Shown: piece by piece, positions 1 to 7,591 of the stretch
Numbering within the stretch: position 1 is the first letter of the stretch
Layout of the letters: each line of letters starts with the position of its first letter
Assembly: GCA_036276195.1 (NCBI GenBank)
Contig: DATBED010000042.1
Location: 1-64,000 of the forward strand
Length of the DNA: 64,000 nucleotides
DNA from: DATBED01 sp036276195
Lineage (GTDB): Bacteria; Patescibacteriota; Saccharimonadia; Saccharimonadales; UBA4665
Direction of reading: 5' to 3'
The notes under the pieces: generated by a model
What the model was told of the DNA's origin: nothing
The model's database searches: none
What the model saw: only the letters and a program-made list of their open reading frames with translations
Translations under genes and position numbers: made by a program

Positions 1-100
1 ACCCGATCCTCTCGGGTAAAGTGGTGGTGAGCCATATGGATCACTCCTTCCGTATTAGTTAGTGTTGCAACCAACAGGATACGGAGAAGCCATATGGCTC
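1..100. repeat. Nested inverted repeats at the window edge
   Basis: A short perfect hairpin (ACCCGA at 1-6 with TCGGGT at 12-17) is followed by a larger imperfect palindrome. The outer arms GAGCCATATGG (29-39) and CCATATGGCTC (90-100) are perfect complements. Inside them TCCGTAT (49-55) pairs with ATACGGA (79-85), around a palindromic GTTGCAAC core (64-71). It has no T-run, so it is not a typical terminator. It could be a structured RNA, a protein-binding or recombination site, or a miniature element. The function is unknown. Confidence 0.6.
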
Positions 101-145
101 CACAAGTTATTTTGGAATCGCGTTTTGAGTGTTAATTCAGCGGTG

Positions 146-179
146 AAGCCTTGATTTTACGGGCTTTTTGTGCTAGAAT
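146..179 (+). promoter_or_regulatory. Promoter of the 442-residue unknown gene
   Basis: TTGATT (151-156) and TAGAAT (174-179) are separated by 17 bases, and the ATG at 186 follows the -10 box by six bases, so the transcript would have almost no 5' leader. A small hairpin, AAGCC (146-150) with GGCTT (162-166) followed by T residues, overlaps the promoter and might end transcription from upstream. Confidence 0.6.
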
Positions 180-185
180 ATATGC

Positions 186-1514
186 ATGCCTGAGCAGCTC
201 CTCCTCGTAGATATAAAGCCCCAACTGCCTACCGAAGACCCTAGTAACCCTAGTAATGCTTATAATGACTTTAAGGAGCTTTCGCCACAGAGAATACCTG
301 GAGCTGGCGAACAAGGAGACGTGATTGTTTATAACGTCGAGACCGACTTTCAGGGCATCGATAAAGCACACAAAGAGTCGTTTGTTCCGAGGGCAAAAGC
401 CAAATCGGCTTACGTCAAGCTGCTGCCAGACATTAGTGGGCTGCCCGAGCCGAGTGATTCTGCACTTAGCCAGCAAGAGCGTGAACGAATTATCAATGAA
501 GGAACTATACCGGAAATCCGGCCATTCATGGCTGGCGCTAGAATAGTCCTGGCAGAAAGACGCGCTAAAAGGCAGCACCAGAAGGCGCAATCGGCTCTGC
601 GACGTATCCATGTTGCTCACCATGTTGCGGAGCACGCAATAAATGAGACTGATTCTTTGGCGCCAGAGGACAAATTGCGCGCTAGGACCTTAGTCGAGAA
701 GGCTATGGCGCAACGAATGGGTCGGCTCGTTAGGCGAGCAAAACATCATAACTCTTCGGCAAATATAGTAGAAGACATGTTTGCCGATCCAGATAGGCAG
801 GTAGACTTCGACAGGGACAAGGAAAACCTATCGTTTTTCGAGAAGCGTCACCGAAGCTCCGCACGCAAGCTTTACAACCTGCGTCGTGAACAGTCAAATA
901 GATTAATACACGGGCAACGCATAATAAGCCACCGCATACCTGTTGTAGGAAAAATATTTGGGAAGAGGATTGGTTTGTTCAGTTTTGATAGTTTGGCCGC
1001 TGGCGGTCCCGGCAGTCCTGTTAAGAAAGCTAAGAAAGCTATCGAAAAGCGCGACAAAGCCGTACTTAAAACCGAGGCTCTAAGACAGGCTTGGCGGCTT
1101 CGCGAAGCGGGTGAAGAAGCAAGGCCCGAAGAGCTCCGGGCCTTCGACACTATTATTTGGGAACCGCCTACTGAACCAAGCATACCGTGGCGACAGGCAC
1201 CAGTAGTTCCTGCGCCTGAAGCACCGACGGTTACTCCTGCCGCACCGGGTGAAACTGACGATATTGTGGCAAAGATCAGGGAAGCCGCTGATTTAGTGAA
1301 AAGGACTAAAATGGGTGTAAGTGAACCAAATGCTCAAAAGTCTTTTAAAGAGCTAGGCGATGACTGGTGGACGGCTCTTAATGATTCGGTGGCGGTAAAC
1401 CATAACCCAAGTTCAACCGCAGAAGATATAGAAGCTGCTGATGCAAAAGTAAAAAGCGCTTATGAGGCCATGTATGAACCGGTTGCAGCTGCCTTTAGAG
1501 AAGGCCCCCTGTAA
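186..1514 (+). CDS. Unknown basic, soluble protein
   Basis: I do not recognise this 442-residue protein. No signal peptide or membrane segment is visible. The N-terminal 60 residues are rich in Pro and Asn. Residues of roughly 110-330 are strongly basic and look helical, with many Arg, Lys and Ala and several long charged stretches. A Pro/Ala linker (APEAPTVTPAAPGETDD) then leads to a C-terminal helical part ending YEPVAAAFREGPL. The ATG at 186 was chosen because a -10 box lies six bases upstream. It stands alone, followed after 137 bases by a toxin-antitoxin pair and then the secretion operon. The base use matches neighbouring genes. The basic character would fit a nucleic-acid-associated or scaffolding role, but that is only a guess. 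Confidence 0.75.
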   Translation: MPEQLLLVDIKPQLPTEDPSNPSNAYNDFKELSPQRIPGAGEQGDVIVYNVETDFQGIDKAHKESFVPRAKAKSAYVKLLPDISGLPEPSDSALSQQERERIINEGTIPEIRPFMAGARIVLAERRAKRQHQKAQSALRRIHVAHHVAEHAINETDSLAPEDKLRARTLVEKAMAQRMGRLVRRAKHHNSSANIVEDMFADPDRQVDFDRDKENLSFFEKRHRSSARKLYNLRREQSNRLIHGQRIISHRIPVVGKIFGKRIGLFSFDSLAAGGPGSPVKKAKKAIEKRDKAVLKTEALRQAWRLREAGEEARPEELRAFDTIIWEPPTEPSIPWRQAPVVPAPEAPTVTPAAPGETDDIVAKIREAADLVKRTKMGVSEPNAQKSFKELGDDWWTALNDSVAVNHNPSSTAEDIEAADAKVKSAYEAMYEPVAAAFREGPL

Positions 1515-1598
1515 AGCTCAAGGGTTTTGCATCTGGAATTTAGAGAGGTAGCCGCCCAAGAGATGGTATATATCGATGACTAAATAAGCTTCTGCCAC

Positions 1599-1640
1599 TT
1601 GACTTCTATCCTTTAATACTATAGTCTTTAAGGATAGAGG
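1599..1640 (+). promoter_or_regulatory. Promoter and operator of the RelE/Xre module
   Basis: TTGACT (1599-1604) and TATAGT (1620-1625) form a promoter with a short 15-base spacer. TATCCTT (1607-1613) and AAGGATA (1630-1636) are a perfect inverted repeat around the -10 box, a good position for autorepression by the antitoxin. AAGGATAGAGG (1630-1640) also contains the likely ribosome site for the TTG start at 1652. Confidence 0.5.
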
Positions 1641-1651
1641 AGTGTCGTTCG

Positions 1652-2041
1652 TTGAGAATCTTCGCAATAAAACGGTTCCACGCGTGGGCCAAAGGCCACG
1701 AATTAACTGATGCCCTCTTGAGACGCGCCGTCGAAGAAATAGCACAGGGTAACGTTGAGGCAAACTTAGGTGGTCATCTATATAAGAAACGGATCGCCAC
1801 AAAAGGCAGAGGTAAAAGCGGAAGTGTGCGAACGCTGGTCGCTTACTCGGCAAAGCAAAGAACCTTTTTTCTGTATGCCTTTGAAAAGAACGATCAGAGC
1901 AATATTACCCCAAGGGAAAAGATAGCTCTGCAAGAATTAGGCAAATTCTATCTTGGCCTTACCGACAAAGAGTTAACGCTTCGTCTCAAAAACCGGGCGA
2001 TCATAGAAGTAAAAGAAGAAGGGAGTGAGCATGGACGGTAA
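1652..2041 (+). CDS. RelE/HigB-type toxin
   Basis: This 129-residue protein resembles the RelE-superfamily group (COG4737/HigB-2-like) whose members are mRNA interferases paired with an Xre antitoxin. It begins FAIKRFHAWAKGHELTD, then has a basic central part (GGHLYKKRIATKGRGKSGSVRT) and the strand ending FFLYAFEKNDQSNIT, typical of the RelE fold. A TTG at 1652 is the only sensible start, with AGGATAGAGG just upstream. The downstream HTH gene overlaps it by 17 bases, giving the toxin-first order usual for HigBA. The two genes are presumably cotranscribed and repressed by the antitoxin. The family is clear from the arrangement and motifs; the activity is inferred. Confidence 0.82.
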   Translation: MRIFAIKRFHAWAKGHELTDALLRRAVEEIAQGNVEANLGGHLYKKRIATKGRGKSGSVRTLVAYSAKQRTFFLYAFEKNDQSNITPREKIALQELGKFYLGLTDKELTLRLKNRAIIEVKEEGSEHGR

Positions 2042-2327
2042 AACAATTATGGAAGTCGTGCTGGAAGCAGCAAACGACGCTAAAGCAGACAAAATCACCA
2101 TGGACAAGCTGGAGAGTTTAGCTCTGCCCCAGGTACAAGCACTGACGCCAGCGCAGATTAGACAGCTACGGGAGCAGTCTAAGTTAAGCCGCAGCGTGTG
2201 GGCCAAAGTACTCAACGTGGGAGTTACGACAGCCCAAAAATGGGAGAGCGGTAAAACACGCCCGGATGGCGCGGCGCTCAAGCTGCTTAATTTAGTGCGG
2301 ACGCACGGGGTAACGACGCTGTTGTAA
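2025..2327 (+). CDS. Xre/HigA-type antitoxin
   Basis: This is a 100-residue helix-turn-helix protein that probably neutralises the upstream RelE-like toxin and represses the operon. Residues of about 40-90 form the DNA-binding domain: LTPAQIRQLREQSKLSRSVWA, with the recognition region VGVTTAQKWESGKTRPDGAAL, the pattern of HigA/COG2944 proteins. A GTG at 2025 and an ATG at 2031 are both possible starts; GAAGGGA lies just before them. It overlaps the toxin by 17 bases, indicating coupled translation. The next gene is a secretion-system component with its own -10 box, so the pair is probably an independent unit beside the T4SS operon. Confidence 0.85.
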   Translation: MSMDGKTIMEVVLEAANDAKADKITMDKLESLALPQVQALTPAQIRQLREQSKLSRSVWAKVLNVGVTTAQKWESGKTRPDGAALKLLNLVRTHGVTTLL

Positions 2328-2367
2328 TAGTGATTGTGGCTCAGGCTCTGACGGTTCTGGAACCTGA

Positions 2368-2373
2368 TATAAT
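2368..2373 (+). promoter_or_regulatory. -10 box of the secretion operon
   Basis: A consensus TATAAT lies 11 bases before the ATG at 2385, with no clear -35 box and no Shine-Dalgarno sequence. The arrangement supports the ATG at 2385 over the in-frame GTG at 2376 and implies a very short leader. Confidence 0.5.
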
Positions 2374-2384
2374 TAGTGTTGCCG

Positions 2385-3542
2385 ATGGCGACATACAAAC
2401 TGATACAAGACATTGAGGCCGAGGATCACATCCTGGGGCCGCTAACGCTGCGCCAGTTTATTTTCGCACTGATTGCCGCCTTTTTTGGCTACCTCTGCTT
2501 TATCGTGGCCACCAGGGGAGTGGCTTTTCTGCTGATATTATTCGCGCCGCCGGCCCTGTTTTTTGCCTTTTTCGCCTTGCCATTCGGTAAAGACCAGCCG
2601 ACCGAGATCTGGTTCCTGGCCAAATTGCGCTTTTGGTTACTGCCGCGCAAGCGCATGTGGGATCAGAGCGGCGTCAAGGAGCTGGTGACTATTACCGTGC
2701 CTAAAAAGGTCGAGCAGGTGCTGACCGATGGCTTGAGCCAAACAGAGGTCAAAAGCCGCTTGCAGGCCCTGGCTAACACCATTGACAGCCGCGGCTGGGC
2801 CGTTAAAAACGTTAACGTTTATACACCGCAAGTAGTGGTTGGTGGTAGCGATTCCGATCGCTTGCTTGATCTGAGCAGCTTCCCGCAGGAGGTGCCGGCT
2901 GACGCTACTCCGGCGTCTGACGACATTCTAGATAACAGCAGCCCGGTCGCCCAGCAGATGGACGCCATGGTTAGCCAATCCGTTCAGGCCCACCATCAGA
3001 AGCTGATGGAAGAGTTAAATAGGCCTGAGCCTACTGCCGCTGCGGCCCCGGCCGGCCACTGGTTTATGTCGCCCTCAGCGGCCCAAGACCCGGCCATGCC
3101 GGCAGCGCTCCCCCTGATGCCGGCGGCGCCCCTGTCTGTGCCGGCTCCTTTGCCAAATCCTGTGCCAAATTTTGTGCCGGCTCCTCTGGTACCGCTGCCT
3201 AGCATGCCGTCGTACAGCTACACACCGCCGCCGGTTGCTCCGGATGTTCCAGCCGGCAGCTTGGCTAACGAAGATCAGTTAACCAAGGAACTGAAGAGCC
3301 ATGCCACAAAGGGCGCCGCCTACGGCCACATGCGCACCTTGCGGCCGTTGAGCGACCAGCCAGTGGCTTCGCCTGCGCCGGCCGTTAGCGCTGCTCCTGT
3401 ACCAGTCCCGACTGATCCAGATATACTGGCCCTAGCTGGCAACAACGACCTTAATGTCGAAACGCTGGCCCGCCAGGTGCACAAAACCCACAAAGACAAG
3501 GGTAGCGCTGATCCTAACGAAGTAGTGATTTCACTCCATTAA
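2385..3542 (+). CDS. PrgI family type IV secretion protein
   Basis: A protein of about 385 residues whose first 110 residues match the PrgI family (MATYKLIQDIEAEDHILGPL), inner-membrane components of conjugation-type IV secretion systems in Gram-positive bacteria and Patescibacteria. Two adjacent membrane helices follow (FIFALIAAFFGYLCFIVAT and FLLILFAPPALFFAFFALPF). A soluble part and a long Pro/Ala-rich region (about residues 210-320) come next, so the protein is much longer than a minimal PrgI. The ATG at 2385 fits the family N-terminus better than the GTG at 2376. It heads the row PrgI, TraC-like, VirB4. A palindromic element separates it from the next gene, which has its own promoter-like sequence. 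Confidence 0.85.
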   Translation: MATYKLIQDIEAEDHILGPLTLRQFIFALIAAFFGYLCFIVATRGVAFLLILFAPPALFFAFFALPFGKDQPTEIWFLAKLRFWLLPRKRMWDQSGVKELVTITVPKKVEQVLTDGLSQTEVKSRLQALANTIDSRGWAVKNVNVYTPQVVVGGSDSDRLLDLSSFPQEVPADATPASDDILDNSSPVAQQMDAMVSQSVQAHHQKLMEELNRPEPTAAAAPAGHWFMSPSAAQDPAMPAALPLMPAAPLSVPAPLPNPVPNFVPAPLVPLPSMPSYSYTPPPVAPDVPAGSLANEDQLTKELKSHATKGAAYGHMRTLRPLSDQPVASPAPAVSAAPVPVPTDPDILALAGNNDLNVETLARQVHKTHKDKGSADPNEVVISLH

Positions 3543-3588
3543 GTTACGCTTAGTGTTGTGCCTGCCTGTCTGGAGCCCTCTTTTTGTA

Positions 3589-3725
3589 ATTTTGAGTTTT
3601 TCACGAAATTCTGTTAATCGGCAAATCTCTAAGGTGTTAAAATAAACAGTTTCACAAAATTCCGTTAAAAACTCAAAATGCCGAAAACGTTCAACCAAGA
3701 ACCCTGTTGTAAATTTTAAGGGTTT
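3589..3725 (+). repeat. Dispersed palindromic element, copy 1
   Basis: Arms of 26 bases at 3589-3614 and 3654-3679 pair with three mismatches around a 39-base loop (3615-3653). The loop is nearly identical to those of copies at 19293-19381 and 23108-23196. To the right, 3682-3725 matches the 3' end of the glycosyltransferase gene beside copy 3, including codons for TLKIYNRVL and a stop, but with two extra bases (GCCGCCTC versus GCCGCC) that break the frame. The copy is therefore a palindrome plus a decayed gene tail, sitting in the secretion operon. The interval 3543-3849 holds nothing else except the promoter-like bases before 3850. Confidence 0.85.
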
Positions 3726-3785
3726 AGAGGCGGCCAAGGCGCCGGCCTGGCCGGATGGTATGTGGATTTGACATTGGTGGCAGCG

Positions 3786-3814
3786 ATGACAGCCGAGGCT
3801 GATCCTGCTATACT
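3786..3814 (+). promoter_or_regulatory. Promoter before the TraC-like gene
   Basis: ATGACA (3786-3791) and TATACT (3809-3814) are 17 bases apart, with the ATG at 3850. This would restart transcription of the TraC-like and virB4 genes after the palindromic element. No strong ribosome site precedes the ATG. Confidence 0.4.
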
Positions 3815-3849
3815 AACCATAAACGAAAAGGTGGGCGCCGTCAGCGAAC

Positions 3850-4944
3850 ATGAATCCTCAAACAAATAATCCAGACCCCTTGGCAAACGGGCAGCCGGTG
3901 GCTGTGCCTTTTCAGCCTGGCGAGGTTTCGATTCAACCGGCCGGCTTGCCGCGTGCCGAAGGTCAGCGCTTCGCGGCGCCGATTAGCTTTAGTGGACCAA
4001 TAAGTACCGGTGAGCCGGTCATTCCCATCCAGCCGCCAGCCCAGCCGTTGACTGTGCCATTGCCGCCGCCAGTGATCCAGCCCCACACCCTGGCACCACC
4101 GGTGCCGGTTGGTGGTGTCATGCCGGAGCGGCCAGGCCCGCCTTCGCCGCCGCAACCGGTGGCCACTCAAGCCGCGTCGCCGCAGGCCAAAACCGGTACT
4201 GGCGGTACGCCGCCGGTCCATTCGCACAGCACCCAAAACTCTCTGCAAATCGCTGAAATTCGCGACGGCATCGTAATCATGAGTGACGGATCATTTAGAG
4301 CAGTGCTAATGGTTAAAAGTATCAACTTCGATCTGATGAGCCAGCAAGAGCAAGAGGCGGTGGAGTATTCCTACCAGGGCTTTTTGAACTCGCTGTACTT
4401 TCCGGTTCAGATCTTTATTCGCTCGCAAAAGGTCGACCTGCAGCCCTACATTGAGAAGCTAGATAAAATCCGAACCGAGCACGACAACATGTTGCTGGCG
4501 CTGATGATGGAGGATTATATCGGCTACATTGATGCCCTTAGCCAACAGACCAACATCATGGACAAGAAGTTTTACATTGTGGTTCCTTTCTTCCCTGTGG
4601 TTGACGCCCAGCAGGCGCTGACCCAAAGCAAGAACTTCCTAACCGGCTTGGGCAGCCTGTTCAACAAGCAAGACAAGCACGTGGTGATCAACGAGGCCGA
4701 TCTGGAAAACGCCAAAACCGAGCTGCGCAACCGGGTGCAGGCGGCGCTGGCCGGCTTGCAACAGTGCGGTATTCAAGGCCTGCCGCTCGACACCCAAGAG
4801 CTGATCGAGCTGTATTACGACTCTTACAACCCCGACACGGCTACCCGCCAACAGCTCAAGAATTTCGACCATTTGACGGCCGACATTGTCACCAAAGGGC
4901 AGGGCGCCGCACCGCAGGCCCACTTGCAGAGGGAGCTTAACTGA
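3850..4944 (+). CDS. TraC-like type IV secretion protein
   Basis: This 364-residue protein has a Pro-rich, low-complexity N-terminus (about residues 1-125, many PP and PxP). A folded domain follows, from EIRDGIVIMSDGSFRAVLMV to about residue 345, as in the TraC-like or split VirB4 N-terminal proteins encoded just before VirB4 in Patescibacteria. These are believed to pair with the VirB4 ATPase at the inner face of the channel. There is no Walker motif here, in line with the ATPase being the next gene. Its stop overlaps the virB4 start by one base (TGATG), so translation is coupled. The domain assignment rests on recalled family resemblance and gene order. Confidence 0.75.
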   Translation: MNPQTNNPDPLANGQPVAVPFQPGEVSIQPAGLPRAEGQRFAAPISFSGPISTGEPVIPIQPPAQPLTVPLPPPVIQPHTLAPPVPVGGVMPERPGPPSPPQPVATQAASPQAKTGTGGTPPVHSHSTQNSLQIAEIRDGIVIMSDGSFRAVLMVKSINFDLMSQQEQEAVEYSYQGFLNSLYFPVQIFIRSQKVDLQPYIEKLDKIRTEHDNMLLALMMEDYIGYIDALSQQTNIMDKKFYIVVPFFPVVDAQQALTQSKNFLTGLGSLFNKQDKHVVINEADLENAKTELRNRVQAALAGLQQCGIQGLPLDTQELIELYYDSYNPDTATRQQLKNFDHLTADIVTKGQGAAPQAHLQRELN

Positions 4945-6887
4945 TGCTTGGCAAGAAGAAGCAAGCGGTCGACCCGGTGGCTGTGGCCCAAGCCCAGCGG
5001 GCCCGTGAAGAACAAGAAGTGCAGGCCGCTTTTCAAAAGGGCATTACGGCGCTACGCGACTTTATTGCACCGAGCTCGCTGGAGCTTAAAAGCACCTACT
5101 TTCAGCTGGGCACGCGTTACGCCCGCACTTTTTACGTGTTTGGCTACCCGCGCCAGGTCTACACCGGCTGGCTAAGCGGCCTGGTTAACGTTGACGAGGT
5201 GGTCGACATTAGCATGTACATTTACCCGGTCGAAAGCCAGGTGGTACTAGAGAACCTGCGCAAGAAGGTGACGCAGCTGGAGGCCGGCATTCAAATCGAC
5301 AGCGAGAAGGGGCGGGTGCGCGATCCGGCCAAGCAGGCCGCCATTCTCGACGCCGAAGAAATGCGCGACAAGCTGCAGGTCGGCGAAGAACGCTTCTTCC
5401 GTTTTGGCCTGTACTTCACCTTGTACGCCGGCAGCATGGAAGAGCTGGAGTTCGTCTCTCATAAAGTCGAGTCAATGCTCGGCCAGCAGCTGGTTTACAG
5501 CAAGCCGGCCACTTCGCAGCAGGAGCAGGGCTTGAACAGCACCGTGCCGCAAATGGTCGACCAGCTGCAGATCCGCCGCAACATGAGCACCGGCGCTTTG
5601 AGCACCAGCTTTCCCTTCACCAGCGCCGACTTGTCGCAAGACACCGGCATTTTGTACGGCATCAACATGCACAACTCCGGTCTGGTTATTTTTGACCGCT
5701 TCTCGCTGGAAAACGGCAACTCGGTGGTCTTCGCCAAGTCGGGCGCCGGCAAGTCGTTCCTGGTTAAGCTGGAAGCATTGCGCAGCATGATGTTCGGCAC
5801 CGAAATTTTTATCATCGACCCCGAGAACGAGTACCAGCGCATGGCTGACGCCGTTGGCGGCGCTTACGTGCGTCTTAGCTTGAACTCTTCCACCAGGATT
5901 AACCCGTTTGATTTGCCGAAAGTAGTTGACGCCGAAGAAGCCGACAACGCCTTACGATCTAACTTGATCACGCTGCATGGGCTACTGCGCCTAATGATGG
6001 GCGGCGCCCAGATTCAGATGCAAGGCGGCGGCATGATGCCGGCCCTGGCGCCCAGCGAAGAAGCCGACCTCGACGCCGCGCTAATCGAAACCTACGCTAA
6101 AGCCGGCATCACCAACGACCCGTTAACGCACACCGCCCAGCCGCCGACCATCGCCGACCTCTACGACACGCTGCTGCACATGGGCGGCACCGGCCCGCAG
6201 CTGGCGCAGCGCCTGCGCAAGTACACCAGCGGCACCTTCGCCGGCATTTTCAGCCAACAGAGCAATATCGACATCAATAATCCGCTGGTGGTGTTCAACC
6301 TGCGCGACCTGGAAGACGAGCTGCGCCCTGTCGCCATGTATATTGTGCTGAACTTTATCTGGAACAAGACCAAGGCCGACCAAAAACGTCGCTTGCTGGT
6401 GGTCGACGAGGCCTGGCAGCTAATGAAGTACGAGGATTCGGCCAACTTCTTGTTCTCGCTGGCCAAGCGGGCCCGTAAGTACAACCTGGGCATCACCACG
6501 GTGACGCAAGACGTCGAAGACTTTATGGGCTCGCGCATGGGCCGGGCGATTGTGGCCAACGCCTCAATGCAGTTCTTATTGAAGCAGTCGAGTTCGGCCG
6601 TCGACGTGCTGACCGATGTTTTCAAGTTAACTAGCGAGGAGCGTAAGCGTCTTAGCCAGTTCCCGGTCGGCCAGGGCCTGTTTTTTGCCGGCCAGAACCA
6701 TGTGCACATTCAGGTGGTGGCCAGCCCGACCGAGACATCGCTGATCACTACCAATCCGGAGCAGGTCCAACAGATCAATGCTGCCGCGGCGGCCGGCCCG
6801 GCAGCGGCCGGCGAATTCAACCAGCCGACCGGCACGATCGACCTGGGCAACCGCCTGGCGCCCGGCAGTTCCGGCACCAGCGCTTAA
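4944..6887 (+). CDS. virB4: VirB4 family secretion ATPase
   Basis: This 647-residue ATPase energises assembly of and transport through the type IV secretion channel at the inner membrane. Walker A is KSGAGKS (residues 265-271) and Walker B LLVVDEA (484-490), followed by WQLMKYEDS. Other typical VirB4/TraC features are FIIDPENEYQRM after the P-loop and TVTQDVEDFM (sensor-like) near residue 520. The N-terminal domain (1-240) is the usual VirB4 part with an insertion rich in Glu and Lys. The start overlaps the stop of the TraC-like gene. The last ten codons are duplicated 600 bases downstream, on the far side of a toxin-antitoxin pair, so something integrated at its 3' end. No VirD4 is present in the window. 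Confidence 0.95.
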   Translation: MLGKKKQAVDPVAVAQAQRAREEQEVQAAFQKGITALRDFIAPSSLELKSTYFQLGTRYARTFYVFGYPRQVYTGWLSGLVNVDEVVDISMYIYPVESQVVLENLRKKVTQLEAGIQIDSEKGRVRDPAKQAAILDAEEMRDKLQVGEERFFRFGLYFTLYAGSMEELEFVSHKVESMLGQQLVYSKPATSQQEQGLNSTVPQMVDQLQIRRNMSTGALSTSFPFTSADLSQDTGILYGINMHNSGLVIFDRFSLENGNSVVFAKSGAGKSFLVKLEALRSMMFGTEIFIIDPENEYQRMADAVGGAYVRLSLNSSTRINPFDLPKVVDAEEADNALRSNLITLHGLLRLMMGGAQIQMQGGGMMPALAPSEEADLDAALIETYAKAGITNDPLTHTAQPPTIADLYDTLLHMGGTGPQLAQRLRKYTSGTFAGIFSQQSNIDINNPLVVFNLRDLEDELRPVAMYIVLNFIWNKTKADQKRRLLVVDEAWQLMKYEDSANFLFSLAKRARKYNLGITTVTQDVEDFMGSRMGRAIVANASMQFLLKQSSSAVDVLTDVFKLTSEERKRLSQFPVGQGLFFAGQNHVHIQVVASPTETSLITTNPEQVQQINAAAAAGPAAAGEFNQPTGTIDLGNRLAPGSSGTSA

Positions 6888-6890
6888 GCC
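6858..6890 (+). repeat. 33-bp direct repeat, left copy (3' end of virB4)
   Basis: This segment, which includes the virB4 stop codon, recurs at 7479-7511 with 31 of 33 bases identical. The two copies flank the RelBE-type module exactly, as expected if the module integrated at the virB4 3' end with duplication of the target. Confidence 0.85.
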
Positions 6891-6920
6891 TTGCAGGCGT
6901 GCATCGTTTTGTAGTACAAT
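6891..6920 (+). promoter_or_regulatory. Promoter of the RelB-type antitoxin gene
   Basis: TTGCAG (6891-6896) and TACAAT (6915-6920) are 18 bases apart, and the ATG at 6930 follows nine bases after the -10 box. TAGTAC occurs at 6912-6917 and again at 6935-6940, a possible operator. Confidence 0.5.
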
Positions 6921-6929
6921 GTATGCACT

Positions 6930-7211
6930 ATGAATAGTACGGCCCTGACCATCAGAACCGATCCTAAGACCAAAAAGGCCATAGCAGACTTTGCGGCCTC
7001 TGTTGGCCTGTCTACCAGCGCCTTCGCGACGGCCATCCTTAAGCAAGCCGTGCGGGAGGGCCGTGTGGTATTAAGTCCTGCTCTGGAACCCACGCCGTAT
7101 CTAGAGAAAATCATGCGTCAAGCAGATAAGGACATAAAGAAAGGCACAAACCTATCGCCGGTATTCGACTCGGTTGATGACATGTTCGATCACCTTGAAA
7201 AGACTGCCTAA
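6930..7211 (+). CDS. RelB/DinJ-type antitoxin
   Basis: A 93-residue protein whose N-terminus (STALTIRTDPKTKKAIADFA, then LSTSAFATAILKQAV) is the ribbon-helix-helix pattern of RelB/DinJ antitoxins. The first strand would contact the operator, and the C-terminal 45 residues, ending DDMFDHLEKTA, would wrap the toxin. Its stop is followed after five bases by the toxin gene, so the two are cotranscribed. The module lies just after virB4 and is flanked by a direct repeat of the virB4 tail, which marks it as a later insertion. Function is inferred from fold and context. Confidence 0.82.
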   Translation: MNSTALTIRTDPKTKKAIADFAASVGLSTSAFATAILKQAVREGRVVLSPALEPTPYLEKIMRQADKDIKKGTNLSPVFDSVDDMFDHLEKTA

Positions 7212-7216
7212 AAGTC

Positions 7217-7474
7217 ATGAAGGTGCGCTATCTTAAATCTTTCCAAAAGCAAGTAGTAAAGCTGCAACCGGCCCAAACTAACCGGCTCAAAGCTGCGCTG
7301 TTGCTGTTCCAGATCGAACCAGACCACCCAGACCTTTACAATCATCCTCTTACTGGTAACTGGGCGGGTTATCGCTCGATTGCCTTCGGAGGAGACTTAC
7401 GGGCGCACTACAAAATGGTTAACGACATTGCGGTTTTCGTGGCTTGCGGCAGACACAGCCAGCTCTATAAATAG
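7217..7474 (+). CDS. YafQ/RelE-type mRNA interferase toxin
   Basis: This 85-residue protein fits the YafQ/RelE family of ribosome-dependent mRNA interferases. The motifs LKSFQKQVVKLQPAQTNRLKA, HPLTGNWAGYRSIAFGGDLRA and the terminal VACGRHSQLYK follow the family layout; the basic Arg/His/Lys residues near GDLRAHYKM and GRHSQL are where the catalytic residues usually sit. It directly follows its antitoxin. The stop is followed almost at once by the right copy of the virB4-tail repeat. It should be inhibited by the upstream antitoxin; activity is not shown by the sequence. Confidence 0.85.
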   Translation: MKVRYLKSFQKQVVKLQPAQTNRLKAALLLFQIEPDHPDLYNHPLTGNWAGYRSIAFGGDLRAHYKMVNDIAVFVACGRHSQLYK

Positions 7475-7478
7475 CTCC

Positions 7479-7511
7479 GCGCCCGGCAGCTCCGGCACCA
7501 GCGTTTAAGCC
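7479..7511 (+). repeat. 33-bp direct repeat, right copy
   Basis: Duplicate of 6858-6890 with two mismatches. It encodes nothing here, lying between the toxin stop and the promoter of the next gene. It marks the right end of the inserted toxin-antitoxin segment (6891-7478, 588 bp). Confidence 0.85.
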
Positions 7512-7548
7512 GGCCTTCAGACAAGGGTAAACTCGACCGTTTTAAGGT

Positions 7549-7554
7549 ATAATG
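7549..7554 (+). promoter_or_regulatory. -10 box of the 1032-residue gene
   Basis: TATAAT at 7549-7554, without a convincing -35 box, lies 37 bases before the ATG at 7592. It would drive the three-gene unit 7592-14517. Confidence 0.4.
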
Positions 7555-7591
7555 GTAAACGTAAGAATTAAGACTTAGGTGAAAAACCAAC

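Noticed and set aside
38..52. GGATCACTCCTTCCG resembles the 3' end of 16S rRNA
   Set aside because: Bases before it do not match 16S rRNA and the segment is part of a palindrome; the likeness is probably chance.
132..635. Minus-strand 167-residue reading frame
   Set aside because: It lies opposite the N-terminal half of the 442-residue gene, which has a promoter and a consistent frame; no start signal was seen for the minus frame.
3531..3737. A short minus-strand reading frame through palindrome copy 1 that resembles one through copy 3 (23118-23321)
   Set aside because: The shared peptide comes from the conserved DNA of the palindrome; in copy 2 the same frame has an internal stop, so it is not a conserved small protein.
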